Shown: in pieces, positions 8,386-16,491 of the stretch
How the letters are laid out: each line of letters begins with the position of its first letter
Position numbering within the stretch: position 1 is the first letter of the stretch
IMG/VR virus record: IMGVR_UViG_3300046660_000803
Location: 1 to 37,731 of that record
DNA: 37,731 nucleotides
Direction: 5' to 3' (one strand)
From: a virus
Program-made: the position numbers and the translations under genes
The notes under the pieces: generated by a model
What the model was told of the DNA's origin: nothing
The model's input: only the letters and a program-made list of their open reading frames with translations
The model's database searches: none

Positions 8386-8936
8386 CAGCCCCTCGGGGTA
8401 AAGAATGCGACCGCAACGAGGCGGCCTGAGTCGTAATCCGTGCCGAAGGCCGCGAAGGGCCACCGGCTGTGGAACAGCGCCGATTCGTAGATCAGCAGGC
8501 GGCCGAGCTTCATCTCGGCCAGGGCGATCTGCTCCCACTTGCCGGCGTCGTCCCAGTCGTCCTTGATCTGCTCGAACAGCTCCATGTCGCCAGGGTCGAT
8601 CCGGTGCGCGCCGGTGGCCAAGTGCTTCCAGAAGGCCGTGCCGCCCTCGCCTTCGCTCAGGTACAGCACCGCGGCATGCGTGCCCCAGCCCATGTCCGAG
8701 TGGATGGCCGCATTGGGCATCTCGCCGTTGAAGTTCAGCCGGTAGCCCATGCCCAGCATCTCGACCGGGCCCAGCTTGGCCTCGATGGCCTCCTGCAACC
8801 CCGGCACGTGCACCAGGCTCACGCGCTTGTAGACCTCGCCGTCATGCGCCGGCCAATCCACATACGGGGCGCTCAGCCCCGCCTCCCGAACTGCCTGCGC
8901 GTTCGGGATTGCGTCATCAACAATGATCGGAGACAT
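8385..8936 (-). CDS. 2-oxoglutarate/Fe(II) oxygenase-like protein (DUF6445-type)
   Basis: The protein has 183 aa. It shows the facial-triad pattern of Fe(II)/2OG dioxygenases: HSD (His79, Asp81) followed by a beta strand THAAVLYLS, then a distal SALFHSRWP (His156) and GRLVAVAFF with Arg172 in the 2OG-binding place. Phage proteins of this kind are known near structural genes, but their substrates are not. The gene overlaps both neighbours by single bases, so it is co-translated with the GNAT gene and the small tail protein. Hydroxylation of a virion or host protein is a hypothesis. Confidence 0.72.
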   Translation of the reverse strand: MSPIIVDDAIPNAQAVREAGLSAPYVDWPAHDGEVYKRVSLVHVPGLQEAIEAKLGPVEMLGMGYRLNFNGEMPNAAIHSDMGWGTHAAVLYLSEGEGGTAFWKHLATGAHRIDPGDMELFEQIKDDWDDAGKWEQIALAEMKLGRLLIYESALFHSRWPFAAFGTDYDSGRLVAVAFFTPRG

Positions 8937-9163
8937 CAGCCCTCCGTGGGCTCAATCGATACGACGGCGCCGAGCAGGTCGCTCTTGCGCGGGGAGGAAA
9001 CCTCGATTTCGAACACCCACTGACGGGCGCGGCCCAGGCGCAGCAGCTTCACGCGCTGCTCGTACTGGCCGACCTGCCCGAGCGAGCGCTCGCGCCAGTT
9101 GCTCCAGTTGCGGCCGCCGTCCTTGCTGTAGCGGACGCGGCAGAAGTGGTCGGTATCGGCCAT
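8936..9163 (-). CDS. Stand-alone C-terminal domain of gp10-like tail hub protein
   Basis: The protein has 75 aa with start ATG 9163, overlapping the stop of the 815-aa gene in an ATG/TAG-type junction. The sequence (VRYSKDGGRNWSNW, then SLGQVGQYEQRVKLLRLGRARQWVF) is what normally forms the C-terminal end of P22 gp10-like packaged-DNA stabilisation proteins, where the chain finishes with a beta-rich 'SxDGGxxWSN' module. Here that module is a separate small gene right after a long hub protein with an added propeller. It probably binds the same tail machine. Confidence 0.7.
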   Translation of the reverse strand: MADTDHFCRVRYSKDGGRNWSNWRERSLGQVGQYEQRVKLLRLGRARQWVFEIEVSSPRKSDLLGAVVSIEPTEG

Positions 9164-11610
9164 TAGATGGTCCACCTGATTGCGGGCACCAACTGCGTTG
9201 GATGCATGCCAGTTGGCTGACTTGCAGTCGGAACAACTGATGTTCCATTGCACTTGTAAACCACGATCTGCGGAATCCCCCCGGTGTTGCTGTTCTTTCC
9301 TACTGCCAGATAGCCAGCCGAAAAAGCGGAGTCAGATACGTTATCCGGCGGTTGTGAGGCCGGAATAGTCTGTGCCCCAAGTACGCCAGCGTTCACAGGG
9401 AATACCGCCATCCTGGGCGCCAGGCCGCCATCCAGTACGTAAATGAAATTCCCGTCATCACTGAAATGCGCGCCGCGCCCCGATGCGACAGATCCAGGGG
9501 CTGCGCCACTTCGGAAGATCACTGACGATGGGGTCACCTCCCACACGTTCAGCTTGTTATTGCTCCATTCGGCGAGGTACTTCCCGTCCCTGGACCAGCT
9601 AAATCCTTCCGGGGCCTGAACATTCTGTCCCGACGCAGGAGAAAAGCTGCTCACGAGAGTGCTGGTGCCCGCATCGAACCTGATTACCTTGAATCCAAAA
9701 TCAGGAGATCCCGTAGCTACCGAGCATGTCAGGAATTCACCAGTAGGGCTCCAGCCAATGCGCAGGCCGCCCGCGGCGATGACGAAGAATGATTTGAACT
9801 TGTACTGCCCGGATTCAAACTTGTACATATTGATCCGGATGACACTGCTAACCGTGTAGCAGATTGCGAGGTGCACGCCATCGGGGTGGAACGCGATGCT
9901 TCTCACTGACGTCGTGGGAACCACATCGATATCGGTAGATACGGCGTACGTGCTGACACTCGGATTCAGCTTATAGAGCTGCAAGAACGGAGAGTTCAGC
10001 GCTCCTACTGCGGCATAGACCGTGCTTGGACTAATACCAAAAGCGCCATCCCCATTGGGCGTGAGGGACGAAAGTGCGGCATACGCCGAAAGGTTCTCGT
10101 AACCACCAGTAAATAGTGTCTGTGGAATCGCCAGGCCCAGTAGCTGCGCCTCGGAGTTGATGGAGTACTCGCGCTCGGTCCAGGCCAGCTTGCTGTCGAA
10201 CACGCGCACGGTGAAGCGGTACAGGCCGCCGGCAGTGGAGCTGCCCGAGATCGCGCCGGCCGAGTTCATCGACAGGCCCGGCGGGAGGCCGCCGTTGGTG
10301 AGGAAGAAGTTGTAGGGCCCGGTCCCACCGATGACGCCGAAGCTGAAGGCCGGATAGGTCAGGCCCACCAGCGTGCTCGGCGGCAGGCCGGTCAGCTCCA
10401 GCTCGGTCGGGAAGTCCACCGGCACCGTCTCCGGGCCCTCGCCGGTGCCGAACACCAGCTCAGCGGAGGGGATGACCACCATGCTCTGGTTGTCGGCCAG
10501 CACCGGCGAAACCCGGCGGCGCACCAGCGGGTCGCGGCCTTCGAGGTAATAGCCCCACGCGATCTCCCAGAGCCGGCCCTCGCGGAAGTCGCCGCCGTAC
10601 CACGTGCCGCCCCACTTGATGGCGTGCGACAGGCGCCAGCGATCCATGCCGTAGGAACCGCGACGGGTCCACAGGCCGGACACCACGTCGTAGCAGAAGG
10701 TCAGCCCGTTGGGGAAGGTCAGGCAGTAGACCTTGAACCCGCGATCCTCCCAGGTGAAGGCGAACGCCTCCGCCCAGTTGAACCCGGCAATGGCGCGGTC
10801 CATGACTCGCGTCGAGAGCGGAACAGCGGAATACCCGTTCAGCCGGTACACCACGCCATCGTCGGCCAGCCACATCAGCGTGTTGTCGAGCTTGGCGATC
10901 GTGTGCCGCGACGCGCAGCCGCGGGCGATCGGCTGGCGCCGGTTCTGGAACGTGCCGGTGGCCGCGCCCGCGTTGTAGAAGAACTCGATCGTGCGCTGGT
11001 TGAACACCACCACTTCCGAGCCGCTGACGGCCAGGCCCACGATGCGGTCGGGCGATGCTTCGGATTCGTACCGGTCCAGGCTGTTGTAGTCGGTCGCGTC
11101 AGCCAGGTTCGAGTGGAACCAGAACCGGCCCAGCGGCTCGACGCCCAGCATGTACGAATCGAGGTAGTCCGACGAGATCGAGCCCGGATAGGCCGGGTCG
11201 GTGATCTTGGCGAACACGCCGGTCGAGGTCGTATAGGCGTACCCGCCGCCGCCCTCCCCGTTCTCCACCAGCAGCTGATAGCCGGTGCTGAACTGGTTGT
11301 GGCTCATCGACACCCGGCCGACGCCCGGGATCGTGCCCAGCGGCACCACGGTGCCGTTCGGGTTGATGCGGCACAGCGTCTGGCCGGAGACGACGTAGCG
11401 GCCACCCTCCAGGTCGTGCATGCCGCGGATGGGCCCCTGCCCGACCTGCAGGTACGGCTTCAACCCAGGTGCAGTGGCCAGCTTCCACGCAGTGCGCGTG
11501 CCGGCCACCTCAGCGCGGAACGGCAACCAGTTCAGGGTGTCCTGGCACGCCCACGGCAGCGTGTCGTCGGTGTAGAAGCCTCCGATCAGGTCAACGGGTT
11601 GGGCACGCAT
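9163..11610 (-). CDS. gp10-like tail hub / DNA-stabilisation protein with Ig and beta-propeller extension
   Basis: The protein has 815 aa; P22 gp10 is about 470. Residues ~1-390 match the gp10-type hub (QPVDLIGGFY start, GIRGMHDL-like and SDGVVYRLNG-type repeats, FAFTWEDRGFKVYCLTFP). Residues ~400-473 form a putative Ig domain (GGTGPYNF, LPPGLSMNSAGAISGSS). Residues ~490-815 show WD40/beta-propeller-like repeats (VRSIAFHPDGVHLAICY, GLRIGWSPTGEFLTC, GFSWSRDGKYLAEW, GRGAHFSDDGNFIYVLDG). The DNA for this last part is much poorer in GC than the rest, pointing to a horizontally acquired insert. gp10 closes the head-tail channel; the propeller could contact the fibre or the receptor. Confidence 0.82.
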   Translation of the reverse strand: MRAQPVDLIGGFYTDDTLPWACQDTLNWLPFRAEVAGTRTAWKLATAPGLKPYLQVGQGPIRGMHDLEGGRYVVSGQTLCRINPNGTVVPLGTIPGVGRVSMSHNQFSTGYQLLVENGEGGGGYAYTTSTGVFAKITDPAYPGSISSDYLDSYMLGVEPLGRFWFHSNLADATDYNSLDRYESEASPDRIVGLAVSGSEVVVFNQRTIEFFYNAGAATGTFQNRRQPIARGCASRHTIAKLDNTLMWLADDGVVYRLNGYSAVPLSTRVMDRAIAGFNWAEAFAFTWEDRGFKVYCLTFPNGLTFCYDVVSGLWTRRGSYGMDRWRLSHAIKWGGTWYGGDFREGRLWEIAWGYYLEGRDPLVRRRVSPVLADNQSMVVIPSAELVFGTGEGPETVPVDFPTELELTGLPPSTLVGLTYPAFSFGVIGGTGPYNFFLTNGGLPPGLSMNSAGAISGSSTAGGLYRFTVRVFDSKLAWTEREYSINSEAQLLGLAIPQTLFTGGYENLSAYAALSSLTPNGDGAFGISPSTVYAAVGALNSPFLQLYKLNPSVSTYAVSTDIDVVPTTSVRSIAFHPDGVHLAICYTVSSVIRINMYKFESGQYKFKSFFVIAAGGLRIGWSPTGEFLTCSVATGSPDFGFKVIRFDAGTSTLVSSFSPASGQNVQAPEGFSWSRDGKYLAEWSNNKLNVWEVTPSSVIFRSGAAPGSVASGRGAHFSDDGNFIYVLDGGLAPRMAVFPVNAGVLGAQTIPASQPPDNVSDSAFSAGYLAVGKNSNTGGIPQIVVYKCNGTSVVPTASQPTGMHPTQLVPAIRWTI

Positions 11611-12023
11611 CAGTTCGAGAATCCGTCGCGCCAGCTGCCAACACGCTGCCCCTGGCCAGCGGGCAGGTCCGGATACCGGATCTGCATGTAATCGGCACTG
11701 GTCGCCTGAGCGCTGATGGAGGCCATGCCCTGTTCCGCGATTCTCAGCGAATCCTCATCCATGGCAGCGCCGTACTTCCCGCGCAGCCGCTTGGCCAGGT
11801 TGTAGATCACGGCCTCTTCGTTCTCCGGCGGCACCGGAAGCTCGTCAGCGCCAGTCGCAACATCCGACCAGCCGAGGTTGTACCCGTCCACCTCCCAGGC
11901 GCGCATCATCAGGTTGAGCGAGCGGATAGCATCCTGCTCGTCTTCAGCCTCTGGTGCCTCGGTTGCATCGACAACGCGCAGCACCAACAGCGCATCACGG
12001 ACGACCTGGGAGACGGCGGTCAT
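11610..12023 (-). CDS. gp4-like head-to-tail adaptor
   Basis: The protein has 137 aa with start ATG 12023, one base after the preceding stop. The helical N-terminus (VVRDALLVLRVVDATEAP, DEQDAIRSLNLMMRAWEVDG) and ENEEAVIYNLAKRLRGKYG are characteristic of the P22 gp4-like family of packaged-DNA stabilisation proteins. Twelve copies in P22 bind beneath the portal and join it to the tail hub. P22 gp4 also has muramidase activity; I see no clear catalytic pattern here. Its location directly before the gp10-like gene fits. Confidence 0.82.
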   Translation of the reverse strand: MTAVSQVVRDALLVLRVVDATEAPEAEDEQDAIRSLNLMMRAWEVDGYNLGWSDVATGADELPVPPENEEAVIYNLAKRLRGKYGAAMDEDSLRIAEQGMASISAQATSADYMQIRYPDLPAGQGQRVGSWRDGFSN

Positions 12024-12024
12024 G

Positions 12025-12282
12025 TCAGCCGCCCTTCTTCGGGCGGCCGCCCTTGTTCTTCTGTGCAGCCGGGGCGTCCGACACCGGCGCGGCGGCGGCC
12101 AGCTCTGCCGGGTTCGGCGTCGGATCGGCCGGAGGCGCCAGGTCCTTGTGCGCAGCCTTGGCCTTGTGGTCGTGCGGAACGAAGCCATCCTTCGCCGCAG
12201 CGGCCAGTTCGTGCTCGTCATCGACGATGCGGTACTCGGCCGACACGTCGCCGCCGAGGTAGATCATCTTCGGGTAATCCAT
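12025..12282 (-). CDS. Small head-region protein with AT-hook-like tail, 85 aa
   Basis: Start ATG 12282 is preferred because GGAG lies six bases upstream; an in-frame GTG at 12294 lies before that site. The N-terminal half (YPKMIYLGGDVSAEYRIVDDEHELAA) is of a type found between coat and adaptor genes in several podoviruses. The C-terminus is Pro/Ala-rich and ends in KNKGGRPKKGG, resembling an AT-hook. A minor head or DNA-contacting role is possible. The function is not known to me. Confidence 0.6.
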   Translation of the reverse strand: MDYPKMIYLGGDVSAEYRIVDDEHELAAAAKDGFVPHDHKAKAAHKDLAPPADPTPNPAELAAAAPVSDAPAAQKNKGGRPKKGG

Positions 12283-12293
12283 GGGTTTCTCCA

Positions 12294-12325
12294 CGAAAAG
12301 AGGGGCCGACCAGACGGCCGGCCCC
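12294..12325 (-). terminator. Terminator-like hairpin after the coat gene
   Basis: On the minus strand GGGGCCG (12325-12319) can pair perfectly with CGGCCCC (12308-12302) across a 10-base loop, followed by TCTTTTC. The ribosome-binding site GGAG and the ATG of the next gene follow at once. It probably reduces downstream expression after the abundant coat message. Confidence 0.6.
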
Positions 12326-12333
12326 GATGGGCG

Positions 12334-13542
12334 TTACTCGGTGACGCGCACCGAATGGTCGGGACGCACGGCGACTTCGCCGTACAGCACGTCGATTCGG
12401 GTGTTCTCGCGGTCGTTGTAGCCGTCGCCGAAGGACATCACGCGCACGCTGACCTTGCCGATGGTGGCCGTGTAGCCCTCGCACGAAGCGAGCACCGGCA
12501 GCGGAGCGAAGGCGGCAGCGAATGCGTCCTTGTGGAACGCGATGCCCTGGCGCTTGGCCTGGCTGGCCGTGCCGAACACGGTAATGGCGGCGGACGCGGC
12601 CGGCGAAGCGGTCACGGTGCCGATCAAGGTGGCGGAGGTCGGCAGGATCGCCGGGAAGATGCTCACGTTGCCCGCGCCGCCGGCGTAATCAGCCGTCACC
12701 ACGAACTGGCGCAGCACGCCCTGGTCCGCACCGGTGATCGGGTGCGTCGCATTGACGCCTGCAATGGTGAACACCGTGCCGCGGGTCAGTGCACCCGTGC
12801 CGGTGGTGACCGCCAGGGTAGAACCGGTCTGGCCGGCGCCATTGACCACGTAGCCGGTGCCCGCACCATTGGCCTGCACCGACAGGCCCTGCTGCTCGTA
12901 GAACTCCAGGCCTGCGAACATGCCCACGGCGTTCTTGCTGAACTCCGCGCGCAGCTCTTCCGAGGTGTGGAACAGGGCCGCATTGGCTTCGGCCAACGCG
13001 GTGTTTGCGTCGGACGAGAAGTGGATGCTGCGGTCTTCCGCCGGAGCCAGGAAGCGGTTCAGCGTCGAAGCCGCCTGACGGTACGGGGTACGGGTTGCCG
13101 GGATGGTGCCCCAGGTGCCCACGACGTTCGCGGTCTGGTAGCGCATGCGGTTCAGCAGGTCCGCATTGACGTTGGCGCTGAGGGCGTTCATCGCCGGCCG
13201 CAGGAAACGCTTCTTGAAGTCGGTCAGCTCGAGCTTCTTCTCCTTCGCGCCGAAGGTCAGGCCGACGTGCTTCTGGGTATCCAGGGTCAGGTCGACCGAG
13301 GATTCCTTGACCGGCGGAGCCGTCAGGCTGCCGCCGGCGAACACGGCGCCGTTGTAGACGACCGGGGTGGGCGGGATCATGACGCGGACGGTGTCGCCCT
13401 TGCCATAACCCACGACTTCTTCGCCGAACTCCACCGATCGATTGGTGTTGATGTTGGCGACGACGGGGTTTTCCTCGACCAGCATCTTGGCCGCCTCGCG
13501 GGCGATCATCTGGTGGGTGAGTGCCTGGCCTACGTTTGCCAT
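12334..13542 (-). CDS. Major capsid (coat) protein, P22 gp5-like
   Basis: The protein has 402 aa. The N-terminal region (LTHQMIAREAAKMLVEENPVV, then VEFGEEVVGYGKGDTVRVMIPP) and the FHTSEELRAEFSKNAVGMFAGLEFYEQQGL segment fit the P22 coat-protein family, with an HK97 fold and an inserted beta domain near residues 225-300 (TGYVVNGAGQTGSTLAV onward). It follows the scaffold gene, as in P22, and forms the procapsid shell around the scaffold. A terminator hairpin follows the gene. Confidence 0.85.
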   Translation of the reverse strand: MANVGQALTHQMIAREAAKMLVEENPVVANINTNRSVEFGEEVVGYGKGDTVRVMIPPTPVVYNGAVFAGGSLTAPPVKESSVDLTLDTQKHVGLTFGAKEKKLELTDFKKRFLRPAMNALSANVNADLLNRMRYQTANVVGTWGTIPATRTPYRQAASTLNRFLAPAEDRSIHFSSDANTALAEANAALFHTSEELRAEFSKNAVGMFAGLEFYEQQGLSVQANGAGTGYVVNGAGQTGSTLAVTTGTGALTRGTVFTIAGVNATHPITGADQGVLRQFVVTADYAGGAGNVSIFPAILPTSATLIGTVTASPAASAAITVFGTASQAKRQGIAFHKDAFAAAFAPLPVLASCEGYTATIGKVSVRVMSFGDGYNDRENTRIDVLYGEVAVRPDHSVRVTE

Positions 13543-13560
13543 GTGAGTAACTCCTGGAAT

Positions 13561-14433
13561 TTATCGCTTGCGGCGCTGCTCACGGTCCCTCGAGTACCAC
13601 TCGTCATCGGTCAGCTTCTCCAGTGGAACTTCCACGGGAGAGCGACCGCCGACACGCGGCGCGGGGGCGGGAGCCTGCGAGATGGGTTTCTGCGGGGTGG
13701 TCGGAGCAATGACCTGGGCCGGCGCGATGGCGGGCTCATTGGTCACGGGCGCTGCTTCCAGGCGCGATGCGTAGCGGGTCAGTGCCAGCTCGATCAGGTC
13801 CGGCCGCGTTGAGGCCAGTTGGAATAGCTCGTCCTCGTTGTGGGCGAGTTTGTAGGCGATTTCCGGCCCCTTTTCGTGGGCCATGATTGCCTTCTGCAGC
13901 TCTTCGGGCAGGAGCTGTGCGGGCATCGAGCCGACGACCTCCTCGAAGTCGGGGTTCGACGCGGCGAACTGCATGGCGCGGCCCTGGTAGGCCTGCACCC
14001 TCTCCTGTTCCGAGCGGGCTGCAGTCTCGGATTTCTGCTGCTCTTCCCGCTTCTGCAGGGCTTGTTCGAGCTCGTAGCGGGCCGTTTGGCGGGCCAGCTC
14101 TTCGGGGTCGAAGTTTGCGCCTTCGAAGGTGGGAGGCTTGGCTTCCTGTTTCGGGAAGCGGGTTTCGATCGCGTCGAGACGCTTGCGCAGCTCGGCGTTC
14201 TCGCGGCGCGCCGTGTCGGCGTCACCCTTCAGCCGGTCGATGTACTGGCTGGTGCGGTTCTTGCGCTTTGCTGCCTCCTCCTCCGCCTTCTTTGCCTCGG
14301 CCTCCTTGGCCTTGTCGGCTTCCTGGGTGGCAGCCTGGTCAAGCGTGGCGGCCTCGGCATCGTTGCGGGGAGCAGTTACTGCAGGCAGCGCTTCGCCGCC
14401 ACCCTGATTCAGGGTGTTTTCTTCGGTGCTCAT
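13561..14433 (-). CDS. Scaffolding protein
   Basis: The protein has 290 aa and is highly charged, with long helices: EADKAKEAEAKKAEEEAAKRK and YELEQALQKREEQQKSETAARSEQE. A Pro/Ala-rich linker leads to a basic C-terminus (YSRDREQRRKR) of the type with which P22-like scaffold contacts the coat protein. Position between portal and coat fits P22 gp8. Scaffold directs procapsid assembly and leaves before packaging. Confidence 0.82.
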   Translation of the reverse strand: MSTEENTLNQGGGEALPAVTAPRNDAEAATLDQAATQEADKAKEAEAKKAEEEAAKRKNRTSQYIDRLKGDADTARRENAELRKRLDAIETRFPKQEAKPPTFEGANFDPEELARQTARYELEQALQKREEQQKSETAARSEQERVQAYQGRAMQFAASNPDFEEVVGSMPAQLLPEELQKAIMAHEKGPEIAYKLAHNEDELFQLASTRPDLIELALTRYASRLEAAPVTNEPAIAPAQVIAPTTPQKPISQAPAPAPRVGGRSPVEVPLEKLTDDEWYSRDREQRRKR

Positions 14434-14472
14434 AACGTCCTCTCGGGTTTCGGCCAGTCCGGGCCGATGCGG

Positions 14473-16491
14473 TCAGGTCGGGAAGCCGCCTGCGTCTTCG
14501 GGTACAAAAAAGCCGCCCTGCGGCGGCTGATCGACCGGCATTGCCGGGAATTGGGGTGGCGCTGCACTCGCGCTCAGTAGCGCCATACCGGCCGCGTTTT
14601 CGAGGTTCTGCCCGACGGCCTGCGCCTGGTAGAGCTCGGACTGCGCGACCGACTTGCGGGCGTCTGCCTCGGCCTTCTGCGCGTCGGCGATGGCCTTCGG
14701 GTCAGGCTGCTGAGGCTTCGGGGCCTCCTCGCCCTCCTTCGGCGGAAGCGCGCCCTGCGCCACCAGCAGCTTGCGGAACGCGGCGTCCACTTCCTCCGAG
14801 CCGGGCAGATCCATGTTCTTGATCGCGCTGTAGGACATGAGCGCGGCAATCGGAGGCGGAAGCCCCGGCCCCATCTGGCCCAGCATGTTGGTAAAGGCGT
14901 CCACCGCCTCCATGCGCTGCGTGGCGAAGCTCGGGCCCACCGTGACGGTGTAGTCGTACTTGCCCTTGCTGATGTCGTTCAGCACGACCTTCTGGCCGGT
15001 CTGCGGGTCTTCGACCTCCTGGTACAGCTTCTTCCACTTCTCGCCGCCATCCGGGCCGAGCACGCGCACCGCGCGCGGCGTGTCGTACACGCGCGGGATC
15101 ATGTCGCCCAGGATCCGGTAGGTGTGGCGGATCGCGTAGCCCAGGTTGTCGATGTAGTTGAAGGTCGCCGTGGCGCCCTGCTGGCTTCTGGCCAAGATCG
15201 CCCGGCCGCTCGTCTCGTTCGACTGCGCGCCCAGGCTGGGGTTGTACATGCCGGTGCCGGCCTTGATGTCCTCGTTGTCGAGAGCACCGAGCTGCAGCAG
15301 CGCGGCGGGAACCTCTGCCTGCTGGGACCGCTTCGGCATGTCCTCCGCGTCATCGTTGACCGGCAGGTAGGGGTAGTCCTCGGCGTTGGCGTTCTTCCAG
15401 AACCGCTCAAGCCCCTTGATCCAGCGCATCTTGACGATGAACGGGGCCTTCGGGGCCTTGGCCACGGCCTCAATCGCCGCCGTGCGGTGCACGTTGTGCA
15501 GGCGCTGCTGGTCTTTGCTCTGGCGGACCATGCCGAACCAGTAGTCCTGACCGTCGATCGTGGTGATGTTGCCGTAGACAGGCACCACCGGGATGAACTT
15601 GGACGGGAACTCGTGGGCCGGCTCCAGCCACTCGTGGCCGTTGGTCAGGCGCGACATGACGACGTGCGACTGCACCTCGCGGCGCTTTTCCACCGTCACG
15701 CCCTGCTGCGCCAGCGCGTCCTCCAGCCCAATCTCTCCGATGTCGACGCCCGTCTGCTTGAACCGCCCTTCCAGCTCCTCAACCGACACCACCTCACCGG
15801 TCGAGAGCGCCCAGATTTCAACCTTCTTGGGCTCCTTGTAGAAGTACTCGGCAATGCGGACCTGGCCCTTTTCGCGCCAGTCCGTACAGCTGCTGTCGTC
15901 CTCCCAGTCGCTGACGCTCGCATCCGGCCACCGGCGTTCGAACTCCGCCTTGGAAACCAGCTCCTCAACGAAGCAGAACTCCATGTCCGAGCGGTCGATC
16001 TCGATCGACGCCGGATCCGGCTTCACCGAGAACGGGTTCCGAATCGGCTTGATGAAGATGTCCTGCTCGAAATCGTCCTGGTTGGCGTAGTCGGTGCAGA
16101 TGCGCCAGTAGCCCACGCCTCCCTTGACCGCGAAGTCGTAGGCGATGTCATAGGCCTGGTCGGCATTACTCACCGACTCGATGTTGCGGCACATGCCCTG
16201 CATGATCTCGGCCAGGCCCTTGTCACCCTCTTCCGTGCCGCGCACCTTGCCCTGCGGCCGGCCCTGGCGCATCTCGTTCACCACCTGACGGCAGTGCGGA
16301 GCCAGCTTCGGGAACTCGTAGGTCGGACGGTCGCCGCGGCGGGCCTTCAGCTTCTGGTCCCACTGGGCGCCGGGCACGGTCACGAACTTCACGTCGTCAC
16401 TGGCCTGGTCGTACAGGTCCCGGCAACCGTCGGACGCAAGATTCCTGCGCTGCAGCATCAGCTCCAGCCCATCTCGCTTCTTATCGGTCAT
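14473..16491 (-). CDS. Portal protein, P22-like
   Basis: The protein has 672 aa, close to the 725 of P22 gp1. Family traits: an N-terminal DLYDQASDDVKFVTVPGAQWD, PTYEFPKLAPHCRQVVNEMRQGRP, IRNPFSVKPDPAS, a central HNVHRTAAIEAVAKAPKAPF, and a long C-terminal helical region rich in Gln, Ala and Lys that resembles the barrel. Twelve copies make the channel for DNA at one capsid vertex and dock the terminase and the gp4-like adaptor. The start overlaps the terminase stop. Confidence 0.88.
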   Translation of the reverse strand: MTDKKRDGLELMLQRRNLASDGCRDLYDQASDDVKFVTVPGAQWDQKLKARRGDRPTYEFPKLAPHCRQVVNEMRQGRPQGKVRGTEEGDKGLAEIMQGMCRNIESVSNADQAYDIAYDFAVKGGVGYWRICTDYANQDDFEQDIFIKPIRNPFSVKPDPASIEIDRSDMEFCFVEELVSKAEFERRWPDASVSDWEDDSSCTDWREKGQVRIAEYFYKEPKKVEIWALSTGEVVSVEELEGRFKQTGVDIGEIGLEDALAQQGVTVEKRREVQSHVVMSRLTNGHEWLEPAHEFPSKFIPVVPVYGNITTIDGQDYWFGMVRQSKDQQRLHNVHRTAAIEAVAKAPKAPFIVKMRWIKGLERFWKNANAEDYPYLPVNDDAEDMPKRSQQAEVPAALLQLGALDNEDIKAGTGMYNPSLGAQSNETSGRAILARSQQGATATFNYIDNLGYAIRHTYRILGDMIPRVYDTPRAVRVLGPDGGEKWKKLYQEVEDPQTGQKVVLNDISKGKYDYTVTVGPSFATQRMEAVDAFTNMLGQMGPGLPPPIAALMSYSAIKNMDLPGSEEVDAAFRKLLVAQGALPPKEGEEAPKPQQPDPKAIADAQKAEADARKSVAQSELYQAQAVGQNLENAAGMALLSASAAPPQFPAMPVDQPPQGGFFVPEDAGGFPT

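Noticed and set aside
11878-13812. Very long plus-strand open frame (644 codons) opposite coat, scaffold and adaptor genes
   Set aside because: It is antisense to well-supported genes, rich in Arg/Gly/His as expected of a GC-rich shadow frame, and has no recognisable domain.
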